Assembly: GCA_016841325.1 (NCBI GenBank) | Contig: JAENZJ010000031.1 | Location: 1-36,583 of the forward strand | DNA: 36,583 bases | Direction: 5' to 3' | Source of the DNA: Thermincola carboxydiphila | Lineage (GTDB): Bacteria > Bacillota > Thermincolia > Thermincolales > UBA2595 | In this document: piece by piece, positions 23,124 to 30,613 of the stretch | Layout: each line of letters starts with the position of its first letter | How positions within the stretch are numbered: the first letter of the stretch is position 1 | Translations under genes and position numbers: made by a program | Notes under the pieces: generated by a model | Told to the model about the DNA's origin: nothing | The model's database searches: none | Seen by the model: the letters and a program-made list of their open reading frames with translations, nothing else

Positions 23124-23876
23124 TCATACTTTGATATCCATGATTTTTCCGGAAATAAACCAGGAGAGGGCCAGGATGCCCAGGGCAGCAGCCATCAGCA
23201 GGTAACCCCGGGGACTGGTATACAGTGCATCCATATAGCCGCCCCCGGCAAACCTGATCAGGGCTATGAAAACAAACGGCATGGCATTAAGTATTCTGCG
23301 TTCATAATTCTGCCTGCTCAGGAGCAGTTCCATCTCCTGAGCAACTTCAATCCGGTCACTGATCATGTTGGAGGTGTTTTTGACCACCTGTACCAGGTTG
23401 CCCCCAGTCCTCTTGCAGATGGCTACCACGTCGGCAAAATGCCTGATGTCCTCCAGTCCCGACCTCTCCGCAAAATCAGCCAGGGCCTTCTCCAGGGGTT
23501 CGTTAATCTCCATCCTCCGGCATATATACTCCAGTTCCCGTACGATACTGGCATCCCCGTCAGGATATAAGACCCTCAGGTCCTGCAGAGCCGCCTGGAA
23601 TGATGACTCCAGGGAACTTCCGGCACTGAGGGCTGATGAAAGAGAATAAAGGGCATCCTTGAACTGCAGGTTCAGCTCGGCCCTCCTCTTTTCGGCCAGC
23701 CTCCGGCCTGCATAGCGCGGATAAAGGAATGCCCCCAGGGACATTACCAGCGCCGCCGGGAGGTTGTTGAAAAAGATGTAGCCTGCCCCAAACAGGCCGG
23801 CTGCTGCCAGCAAAATATATCGTGTTTTTTCTGTCCTGTCCATCACATATGTATTGTAATCTGTCAACCAACTCAC
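23124..23876 (-). CDS. tadB: Type II secretion F-family inner membrane protein TadB
   Basis: A 250-residue T2SSF protein, shorter than TadB of proteobacteria. After two N-terminal hydrophobic segments (ILLAAAGLFGAGYIFF, ALVMSLGAFLYP), the T2SSF domain (about 65-200) reads LQFKDALYSLSSALSAGSSLESSF, FADVVAICKRTGGNLVQVVKNT, and it ends in two hydrophobic segments near the C-terminus. It pairs with TadC as pilus platform protein. The GTG at 23876 overlaps its own GGAG; the TTG at 23867, eight bases after GGAG, is an alternative start. Confidence 0.85.
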   Translation of the reverse strand: MSWLTDYNTYVMDRTEKTRYILLAAAGLFGAGYIFFNNLPAALVMSLGAFLYPRYAGRRLAEKRRAELNLQFKDALYSLSSALSAGSSLESSFQAALQDLRVLYPDGDASIVRELEYICRRMEINEPLEKALADFAERSGLEDIRHFADVVAICKRTGGNLVQVVKNTSNMISDRIEVAQEMELLLSRQNYERRILNAMPFVFIALIRFAGGGYMDALYTSPRGYLLMAAALGILALSWFISGKIMDIKV

Positions 23877-23912
23877 TCCGCTTTAAATTATTAGCACCGG
23901 CGCCGCCGCCTG

Positions 23913-25151
23913 TCAGTACAATTCAATTCCGGCCATCCGGGCCTTAACCGTTTTGGCGACCCTGTTTCCCGATGCTTCAAGGAAGCCCAGGACCCGGCCC
24001 CCGTCTTCCCCCGCTTCCCGGAAGGCAAACAGGGTGTTGAGGACAATTTCCCCGTCGGCATAACCCTGAACCTCAGATATCTCCAGTACCTTTCTGGAGC
24101 CATCCCGGAGTCTTCCCAGGTGGATGATGATATCAAGGGCTGCGGCTATCTGTTTTCTGATAACTGCCACAGGCAGCGGCGCACCGCTGAGGACCATTGT
24201 CTCCAGACGGCTGAGCATGTCCCCGGAGCTGTTGGCATGGCCGGTGGACAGAGACCCGTCATGGCCTGTATTCATGGCCTGGAGCATGTCCAGCGCCTCA
24301 GCGCCGCGCACTTCACCCACTATAATCCGGTCAGGCCTCATTCTCAGGGAGGTTTTGATCAGGTCCCTTATCGTAATCTCTCCCCTGCCTTCAGTATTTG
24401 AGCTGCGTGTTTCCATACTGACCAGGTTGTCAATATTGGTTATTTGCAGCTCCGCAGAGTCTTCAATGGTTATAATCCTTTCATTTGCCGGGATGTACCC
24501 GGCCAGGGCGTTCAAAAAGGTGGTCTTCCCGGAGCCGGTGCCGCCGCTGATAAATATGTTGTATTTGGCCTTAACGAGCTTTTCCAGCAGGCCGGCAGCC
24601 TCAGGGGAAATGCTGCCTCTGTTTATCAGGTCCCCGACAGAGACTGGCTTATCAGGAAATTTACGTATTGTCATCACAGGACCGTTAAGGGCCACCGGAA
24701 AAAGGACCACACTCACCCTGGAACCGTCACGCAGCCTGGCATCAACAATGGGGGAAGCCTCGTTAACCGTCTTGTTTACCTTGGCAACAATGGACTGGAT
24801 AACATTTTCCAGCTTTTCGGCATTCTCAAACTTCAGGTCCACCCGCCGCATATGCCCGTCCTTTTCGATGAAAATCCGTTCCGGTCCGTTGACCATTATT
24901 TCAGTAACTGATTCATCTTCCAGGAGTGGTTGAATCACATCAAGCCGGCGCATTGAATTAAAAACTGCAGAAATAAGTTCCTTTTTTGCCCCCAGACTGA
25001 GATAGCGCTCCCGGCTCTCATCCAGGACAACTCCGGCAATAGTCTCCCGGATATCTTCATCCTGCAGGTCGGCTGACAGGTCCAGTCTGCTGCCCACCTC
25101 CTCCCGGATCCTGTTTAACAGGTCCTCAGGAAACTTTTCAGCCATTTTCAT
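23913..25151 (-). CDS. tadA: Tad pilus assembly ATPase TadA/CpaF
   Basis: A 412-residue VirB11/CpaF-type secretion ATPase. Walker A is SGGTGSGKTT (202-211, K209). The Asp box appears as ITIEDSAELQI, the atypical Walker B as RIIVGEVRGAEA (275-285), and the His box as NTGHDGSLSTGHAN (294-307). An N-terminal domain of about 80 residues precedes a DUF-like linker (SVTEIMVNGPERIFIE). It powers pilin polymerisation at the TadB/TadC platform. The start overlaps the tadZ stop as ATGA; the Met two codons on is an alternative. All catalytic motifs are intact. Confidence 0.93.
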   Translation of the reverse strand: MKMAEKFPEDLLNRIREEVGSRLDLSADLQDEDIRETIAGVVLDESRERYLSLGAKKELISAVFNSMRRLDVIQPLLEDESVTEIMVNGPERIFIEKDGHMRRVDLKFENAEKLENVIQSIVAKVNKTVNEASPIVDARLRDGSRVSVVLFPVALNGPVMTIRKFPDKPVSVGDLINRGSISPEAAGLLEKLVKAKYNIFISGGTGSGKTTFLNALAGYIPANERIITIEDSAELQITNIDNLVSMETRSSNTEGRGEITIRDLIKTSLRMRPDRIIVGEVRGAEALDMLQAMNTGHDGSLSTGHANSSGDMLSRLETMVLSGAPLPVAVIRKQIAAALDIIIHLGRLRDGSRKVLEISEVQGYADGEIVLNTLFAFREAGEDGGRVLGFLEASGNRVAKTVKARMAGIELY

Positions 25152-26296
25152 CCCTGCCCCGAAATCAGTTCCCGGACTAAAGGGTCAATTGCGCTGCGCA
25201 ATATTTGTCCGGGGTCAAAACTGAGCCTTCCTTCACTTTGTGTCCAGAGGTCAGGTATGTACGGCAGAGAGAATTTCACCTGCAGACCCTGCCCTTCCGC
25301 AAAATCAGGTTTAGCTGCTAAATCAGCCTTATCCGGACATGTGCTGCCATTATTTGCCCTGTTGGCCACAGGAAGCAGTTTTCCGGGGTCCACCGTATCC
25401 GGGAATATCCCGGAATGCCATGCCTGTCTTAGAAACTCCCCTGTCTTGTACCTGCAGACATGGTCCGGGGCCAGTACCAGTATGACGAGGTCACCGAGGC
25501 TGAGGATCCTTATTGTGCTGCTGCTGAGGGCCGAGTCAAGGTCCACCACAATGGTATCATGTATGCCTGTGCCTTTGAGTTTGGTAAACAGCACCCCCAA
25601 ATCACCCTGAAAATCGGAAAATTCCACAAATGACTCCGGAGGTTCAAAGAAATCCACATTAATTCCGGAAACCCTTTTTTTATACAGTTCAAACTTAAGG
25701 GGCAGGGTCTCCGGGTCCTCTTCAAGGCCCAGGAGGATCCTGGTCATGCCGCACTCACCCGTACCCGGCAGGACTGCCGCCATGGAATTAATGCTCTCCC
25801 AGTTCAGGTAAAGGACTGAACTGCCGTAGTCGGCCATCCGGGCCGCCAGGGCAAAGGCCACAGACGTTTTACCAACCCCGCCTGCAGGTGAATAGACCGC
25901 AATCAGCCTGGATTCCTTTACCCCTGACACGGCCCTGGCCGCACCGGGATTCTGCTCTGAATACAGTTCCAGTATAAATCCGATCATCTTATCACCCGGC
26001 TGGTACTTAAAAACACTGTGGCAGTCCTGTGACTCTCCGTTAACCCTGTCATCACTCAGGATAACCACTAACTCAAAATACCTCCTGATGTCCGGTATGG
26101 TGTTAATAAAATCCGGGTGGGCCAGCAAAATACCGCCTTTTTCGCCGCCGGAGGCAAGAAAATCGGCCAGCCTCTGCACATCTGTGAAAGAGGACACCCT
26201 CATTCCGGCACCATAAGACGAGGAACTGACAAACCCTGTCACCCTGTCCAGGTAACTGCCGTCAAAATCAGCCAAAACCAGTTTGATTTTATACAT
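25148..26296 (-). CDS. tadZ: TadZ/CpaE-like ParA-family ATPase
   Basis: A 382-residue protein with an N-terminal receiver-like domain lacking obvious phosphorylation signals (MYKIKLVLADFDGSYLDRV, HPDFINTIPDIRRYFELVVIL; about 1-115). A ParA-type ATPase domain follows: deviant Walker A SPAGGVGKT (136-144) in which the signature first Lys is replaced by Ala (A138), and a Walker B-like DTIVVDLDSALS. This replacement is common in TadZ/CpaE proteins, which position the Tad machine at the pole or membrane. The start at 26296 follows AGGGG by five bases; an upstream start at 26317 is less likely. It is the first gene of the locus. Confidence 0.85.
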   Translation of the reverse strand: MYKIKLVLADFDGSYLDRVTGFVSSSSYGAGMRVSSFTDVQRLADFLASGGEKGGILLAHPDFINTIPDIRRYFELVVILSDDRVNGESQDCHSVFKYQPGDKMIGFILELYSEQNPGAARAVSGVKESRLIAVYSPAGGVGKTSVAFALAARMADYGSSVLYLNWESINSMAAVLPGTGECGMTRILLGLEEDPETLPLKFELYKKRVSGINVDFFEPPESFVEFSDFQGDLGVLFTKLKGTGIHDTIVVDLDSALSSSTIRILSLGDLVILVLAPDHVCRYKTGEFLRQAWHSGIFPDTVDPGKLLPVANRANNGSTCPDKADLAAKPDFAEGQGLQVKFSLPYIPDLWTQSEGRLSFDPGQILRSAIDPLVRELISGQG

Positions 26297-26356
26297 AATA
26301 TCCCCTGCCCCTGACAAGTTTGTTTAATTCTTCCAAATCCGCAAAAGATATTTTAT

Positions 26357-26381
26357 ATTATACTAAATTCTGCCAGAATTT
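26357..26381 (-). promoter_or_regulatory. Promoter and palindromic operator candidate of the tad locus
   Basis: A perfect TATAAT -10 (26362-26357, minus strand) lies 61 bp before the tadZ start. Immediately upstream is a perfect palindrome AAATTCTG-c-CAGAATTT (26365-26381). No good -35 hexamer was found, which suits an activator-dependent or palindrome-controlled promoter. No regulator gene is visible nearby. Confidence 0.45.
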
Positions 26382-26530
26382 CCTGTCGAACCCTGTCAGT
26401 GATTTATATTTTTGTTAATTTTTTTATTTATTTATATTTTTTGCCTTTTAACCAGATTGACCCCCGGAAGCAAAAATACTCCTTCACCGCCTGGCTGCCG
26501 CTCATGCCGGGCATCCCCAGGCATATATAT

Positions 26531-26570
26531 AAAAACCCGGCCCGGCTTTTCTCGCCGGAACGGGTTTTTT
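26531..26570 (-). terminator. Rho-independent terminator after rubrerythrin (bidirectional form)
   Basis: AAACCCG...GCCGG...CGGGTTTTTT forms a GC-rich hairpin flanked by A and T tracts on both sides. On the minus strand it ends the rubrerythrin transcript 13 bp after the stop. It may also stop plus-strand transcription. Confidence 0.8.
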
Positions 26571-26583
26571 CATTTCTCTTAAA

Positions 26584-27075
26584 TTACCCGACATTCTTAA
26601 ATTTGCTTTTAGGCGCCCCGCAGATGGAACACTTGTCAGGTGCACTTCCTTCATGAATATTGCCACATATCTCACAGACGTAATATTCTGTATCTGTCTT
26701 CTGCTCCAGGGCATCCAGGGCCTTCTGGTACAGTTCGGCATGAACCTTTTCCGCCTCGTTGGCAAACTGGAAAGCCCGTTTGGCATCATTCCTGCCTTCC
26801 TGTTCAGCTTCACTGATAAACCCGGGGTACATCTCGGTAAATTCATAGGTTTCCCCTTCAACTGCAGTTTTCAGGTTTTCTGCGGTTGACTTGATGCCGC
26901 CCATGGCCTTAAGCTCGCTCATGGCATGTATGGTCTCAGCCTCAGCCGCAGCCCGGAAAAGTTTGGCCACTCCCGGGAAACCTTCTTCATCTGCTTTTTT
27001 GGCAAAAGCAAGGTACTTTCTGTTTGCCTGGGACTCCCCGGCAAATGCTGCTTTCAGGTTGTTGTCTGTTGGCAA
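26584..27075 (-). CDS. Rubrerythrin
   Basis: A 163-residue rubrerythrin, a peroxidase that reduces hydrogen peroxide in anaerobes. The N-terminal ferritin-like four-helix bundle carries the diiron ligands in AFAGESQANRKYLAFA, AAAEAETIHAMSELKAMGG, GETYEFTEMYPGF and FANEAEKVHAELYQKAL. The C-terminal rubredoxin-like domain has YYVCEICG and APDKCSICGAP, the two CxxC pairs for one iron. It starts at TTG (27075) with GGGGG seven bases upstream and is followed by a strong terminator, so it is probably monocistronic. The family length (about 165) is normal. Confidence 0.93.
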   Translation of the reverse strand: MPTDNNLKAAFAGESQANRKYLAFAKKADEEGFPGVAKLFRAAAEAETIHAMSELKAMGGIKSTAENLKTAVEGETYEFTEMYPGFISEAEQEGRNDAKRAFQFANEAEKVHAELYQKALDALEQKTDTEYYVCEICGNIHEGSAPDKCSICGAPKSKFKNVG

Positions 27076-27182
27076 ATCAATTCCCCCTTTATATTATTTT
27101 GATATAGCCTGAAGTGTATTATGCCTGATTATTTCGGAATTATTTGCCAATATCCTGCCGGGATTCTCAAAAATCCTCTGTT

Positions 27183-28976
27183 CTAATAGATTATTTCTTC
27201 CCTGATATGGTCCCTGGCAAAAACGGCAGGGTCAGGGTCAAAATATTTCCGGCTGAAGTCCCTGACGAAGCGGTCTCCGTCAATATGGCCGGCATCCCAG
27301 GTGGTATCCATGACCAGCCAGCTGCCGTCAACTTTTACCTCTGTCCAGCCATGGCCGTTGGGGTTAATTCTGCCGTCTTCTATAGTCTTCCCCGCAACAA
27401 ACCTGGCTTCAAGGCCCGCAGCCCTGGCCAGGGCGACAGTAAGGAAAGTGAAGTCCTGACAGACGCCCTCTCTGAACTTCAGAGTTTTTAGTGCACTGTC
27501 ATCTGCCTCGAAGTCAAGGTTGACCGATTTCCGCACATCATAGGAGATGTTCCTGGCAACCCAGTCGTGAATGGCCTGTGCCTTATCCCTGTCATTCCGC
27601 CTCCCCTCTGTCAGTTGGCGGGCCAGGCGGATGATTTCCGGATGGTCACTTTCAATCCCTCTTCCGGGGGCCAGGTCCCTGATATCTTCTGTCCCGGTGT
27701 TAGTGGCCCGGAATTTAGCCACAAATGTAATATCATGGCTGCCATTGGTGCTGGGCAGCCCTATCGAAATCTCGTATTCCCCGGGGCCGAACCTCAGCCA
27801 GATGTTGCCTTTAAAGAGCCCTTCCTCAACACTGACCCAGTCATGGGCTACCAAATTCTCACCACCGCTTTTTCGAGTCTCAATATACAGTCCGTTATTT
27901 TGCGCCCTGTATTTCTCATAACGTTCCGGAACAAAAGAACCTTCCAATAATATCCGGTTGTCAGCCCTGATTCCCGGCCTGAGGAAATCATCCAGCAGCA
28001 GCCCGCGCCTGAAATACCCGTTGTAATACTGTACCGGCTCAGATACTGTCTCTTCGGTGTTTTCGACATCATAGGAGGCAACACCCAGGTAAAGGTTTTC
28101 CGACCCCTCCTTGGGAGTCATCACCTCTACTCTGTATTTGCCGGGCCCCCTGGGGAGATACACATCTGCCCTGAACTTCCCGCCCCGGATGCGGGCAAAC
28201 TGGTCAAACTTTTCCTTTTCCCCGGCCTTCTGGCTCCTGATCATGATGGCCGTGTTTTCTTCATAATCCTTAATTTCTCCTGCCAGTTCAAATTTTCCGG
28301 GTACAAGGGCGGCAGGTTCTGCGGTAAGCCTGATCCCCCTGGTGAACATCACCCGGGAGTATTCGGGAAAACTGATTTCTTCGGGATTAACATTGTATAC
28401 CTCAAATGCCGCCAGGCCTTCAAATAATTCGGCAGCGGCGTTATCTGCAGTCAGTATGGTTACCTTGTAAGTACCTTCCCCGAAGGGCAGGTATACCCTG
28501 CCCGAAAAGGCCGGGCCCTTTGTACCGATAAACTGCTTTGAAGTCCTGCCGTTTCCGGTCACACTCACCATCAAATAATTAACCCCATCCGGCAGTTTCA
28601 CTGTCCCCCTGACTTCAAAGACAGTATCCACCGCAAAATTGCCCCTCCTGGGACTTTCAAGCTCAAATCCATAAGTGTCGGCCTTGCCGCTCTGCTCAAT
28701 TTTGGCAGGTTTCACCGCCGCATTCCTGTCCCGGGCCTTTTGGGCAAGCTGTTTAAGCATTGCCGCCTCTTCGGCAGTTACAGTCAGCCCCGTTTTATAT
28801 GGATGAGGGTCCCCCGGCAGTGCTGTCAGAGCTAAATCCTGATGCCGCCGGCACCCTGCTGAAAACAACAGCACTGTCAGCAGCGCCACGGCCAACAGCG
28901 CCACAACCGGCGTCAGGCCTGCCGCAGCCGGAAACCTGTATCCATTTTTTCTGTCCGGATTAGTTTTGTACATCAC
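27183..28976 (-). CDS. Lipoprotein with three repeated beta-sandwich modules and a transglutaminase-like domain
   Basis: A 597-residue secreted protein. The signal peptide ends in a lipobox-like FSAGC near residue 42, so it is probably a lipoprotein. Three repeats of about 100 residues follow, each with a shared pattern (FSGRVYLPFGEGTYKVTIL; FRADVYLPRGPGKYRVEVM; FKGNIWLRFGPGEYEISIG), suggesting Ig-like sandwiches. The C-terminal transglutaminase-like domain has DWVARNISYDV, GVCQDFTFLTVALARAAGLEA (C506), NGHGWTEV (H542) and MDTTWD (D557), a complete Cys-His-Asp triad. It probably acts on cell-surface proteins or cell wall as a protease or transglutaminase; the substrate is unknown. GTG 28976 follows GAGGGG by eight bases. 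Confidence 0.85.
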   Translation of the reverse strand: MMYKTNPDRKNGYRFPAAAGLTPVVALLAVALLTVLLFSAGCRRHQDLALTALPGDPHPYKTGLTVTAEEAAMLKQLAQKARDRNAAVKPAKIEQSGKADTYGFELESPRRGNFAVDTVFEVRGTVKLPDGVNYLMVSVTGNGRTSKQFIGTKGPAFSGRVYLPFGEGTYKVTILTADNAAAELFEGLAAFEVYNVNPEEISFPEYSRVMFTRGIRLTAEPAALVPGKFELAGEIKDYEENTAIMIRSQKAGEKEKFDQFARIRGGKFRADVYLPRGPGKYRVEVMTPKEGSENLYLGVASYDVENTEETVSEPVQYYNGYFRRGLLLDDFLRPGIRADNRILLEGSFVPERYEKYRAQNNGLYIETRKSGGENLVAHDWVSVEEGLFKGNIWLRFGPGEYEISIGLPSTNGSHDITFVAKFRATNTGTEDIRDLAPGRGIESDHPEIIRLARQLTEGRRNDRDKAQAIHDWVARNISYDVRKSVNLDFEADDSALKTLKFREGVCQDFTFLTVALARAAGLEARFVAGKTIEDGRINPNGHGWTEVKVDGSWLVMDTTWDAGHIDGDRFVRDFSRKYFDPDPAVFARDHIREEIIY

Positions 28977-29067
28977 TTACATAACCCCTCTACTAAAAAA
29001 GGTTATCCCATATCCCCCGGTGAAAATCCCTGGTGGAAATGCAATAACCTGTTTTTGGGCATTAAAA

Positions 29068-29144
29068 TGGTCGGGATGACAGGATTTGAACCTGCGACCT
29101 CACGGTCCCGAACCGTGCGCTCTACCAAACTGAGCCACATCCCG
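29068..29144 (-). tRNA. tRNA-Pro(CGG), CCA encoded
   Basis: Minus strand, 77 nt. The acceptor stem CGGGATG pairs with CATCCCG; the D arm is GGCTCAGTTTGGTAGAGC; the anticodon stem-loop CACGG-TTCGGGA-CCGTG has anticodon CGG (29110-29108); the T arm is GCAGGTTCAAATCCTGT. The 3' end is discriminator A plus encoded CCA. Confidence 0.97.
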
Positions 29145-29353
29145 ACTGTCAGTCTATTTATCTGTTAAAATGCTCGACTATTTTCTTCTGACAATATACA
29201 ATTATATATCCTGAGAAGACATTTTGCAACCTCTAACACGTAAATTCCAGATAATTTCAGGAGGAACACTCCGCCTTCATCCAGAATTAATAATCAGTGC
29301 TAACAAATCCTGCCGCAGACGCACCTGAAAACACCGTACAAAAGGAGTACAGG

Positions 29354-30613
29354 ATGAAATTTCTCAAACTATCACCTCAAAAAGAATACATACTTATACC
29401 TGATATGATCTGGGACGGATGCTCACCCGGGACTGCCCGGGGCATGGCAGTGCATATATGCAATGGCCTTATCAGCAGGCTGGTCCCTGTTGCGGAACTT
29501 ACCGGTTCAGACAACCTTGCGGATACAGGTATTTACACAGACACAGGCCCAAAAAACAGAGCCGAAACTGTGGAAATAACACCTCTGCCTGACATTACTC
29601 TTATGCCCGGGCTGGTTGACTGTCATGTCCATTTTTCGATGAACAGTGAAAACCTTTTTCAGGCTATTGATGACTGGGAAAATGACACTGAAGGGGTCAA
29701 TGCCAAATGCAGGCAGTATGCCCTTGCTTATCTTGAAAGCGGTGTGCTTGCGGTAAGAGACGGAAGTGACCGGATGAATATCGGGCTTAGGGTGCGCAAT
29801 GAAATAATTGAAGGAAAATATCCCGGACCGGTGGTCACGGCCACGGGAAGGGCCATTTACCGCAAAGGCTGCTATGGCAGCTTCCTGGGCCCGGGTGCGG
29901 GTTCAGTTTCCGAGGCCCTGGCCCAGGTGGAAACCTTTGCCGGGGAAGGCATAGACCACCTGAAGGTCGTCGTCTCGGGACTGGTCAGCTTTAAGGAATT
30001 TGGGTCTGTTGGTTCACAGCAGTTCACTGTGGCCGAACTTGCAGTAATTGTGAACAGAGCCCATTCCCTGGGACTGAGGGTTATGGCTCATGTAAGCTCT
30101 GCAGCCGCTGTGGAGACAGCAGTCCATGCAGGGGTTGACTCCATAGAACACGGCTACTTTCTGGAAACCCGCCAGCTTAAACTGATGGCTCAACAGAAAA
30201 CCGCCTGGATACCCACCCTGGCCCCACTGGGGAACCTGGCATCAGGCGGCATTATTCCGTATCACGGCGCTGACCTCAGTGTTATCGATAAAAGTTTTCA
30301 GATACAGCTGGCCCGGGTCAGGGAAGCCCATGAACATGGAGTAATCATCGGAGTGGGCACAGATGCCGGGGCCAATCATGTCCCGCACGGTTCCTCATAT
30401 TATGACGAACTATGCTTCTACTCCAGGGCAGGCTTAGACAACTTTACCGTCCTTTCCATGGCCACCCGTGTCTCAGCACAAATCCTCGGCACTCATAAGC
30501 TGACAGGCATGATTTCACCCGGCAGCAGACCATTGCTTACCGGAGTCAGGGGAAATCCCCTGGAGTCACTGGAGGTCCTGAAAAATCCGGTCCTGGCTGT
30601 CCTGCCTGTTTAG
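29354..30613 (+). CDS. Amidohydrolase-superfamily protein (imidazolonepropionase-like)
   Basis: A 419-residue amidohydrolase with all usual metal ligands: HxH in GLVDCHVHF (H91, H93), K204 (DHLKVVV), H246 (MAHVSS), H266 (IEHGYF) and D337 (GVGTDAGANH). The N- and C-terminal strands (VHICNGLISRLV; ISPGSRPLLTG, LEVLKNPVLAVLP) make the flanking composite beta-domain. It hydrolyses some C-N or C-O bond; relatives act on imidazolone, prolyl dipeptides or aryl compounds, so the substrate is not assigned. The start at 29354 has AAGGAG six bases upstream; a longer frame starting at 29297 lacks such support. It is the only plus-strand gene between 27 and 34 kb and runs 48 bp into the 3' end of the convergent gene. 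Confidence 0.88.
   Translation: MKFLKLSPQKEYILIPDMIWDGCSPGTARGMAVHICNGLISRLVPVAELTGSDNLADTGIYTDTGPKNRAETVEITPLPDITLMPGLVDCHVHFSMNSENLFQAIDDWENDTEGVNAKCRQYALAYLESGVLAVRDGSDRMNIGLRVRNEIIEGKYPGPVVTATGRAIYRKGCYGSFLGPGAGSVSEALAQVETFAGEGIDHLKVVVSGLVSFKEFGSVGSQQFTVAELAVIVNRAHSLGLRVMAHVSSAAAVETAVHAGVDSIEHGYFLETRQLKLMAQQKTAWIPTLAPLGNLASGGIIPYHGADLSVIDKSFQIQLARVREAHEHGVIIGVGTDAGANHVPHGSSYYDELCFYSRAGLDNFTVLSMATRVSAQILGTHKLTGMISPGSRPLLTGVRGNPLESLEVLKNPVLAVLPV

Noticed and set aside
29145-29353. Regulatory RNA or promoter before the amidohydrolase
   Set aside because: Hexamer pairs with acceptable spacing were not found, and no conserved RNA motif was recognised; only the AAGGAG before 29354 is clear.
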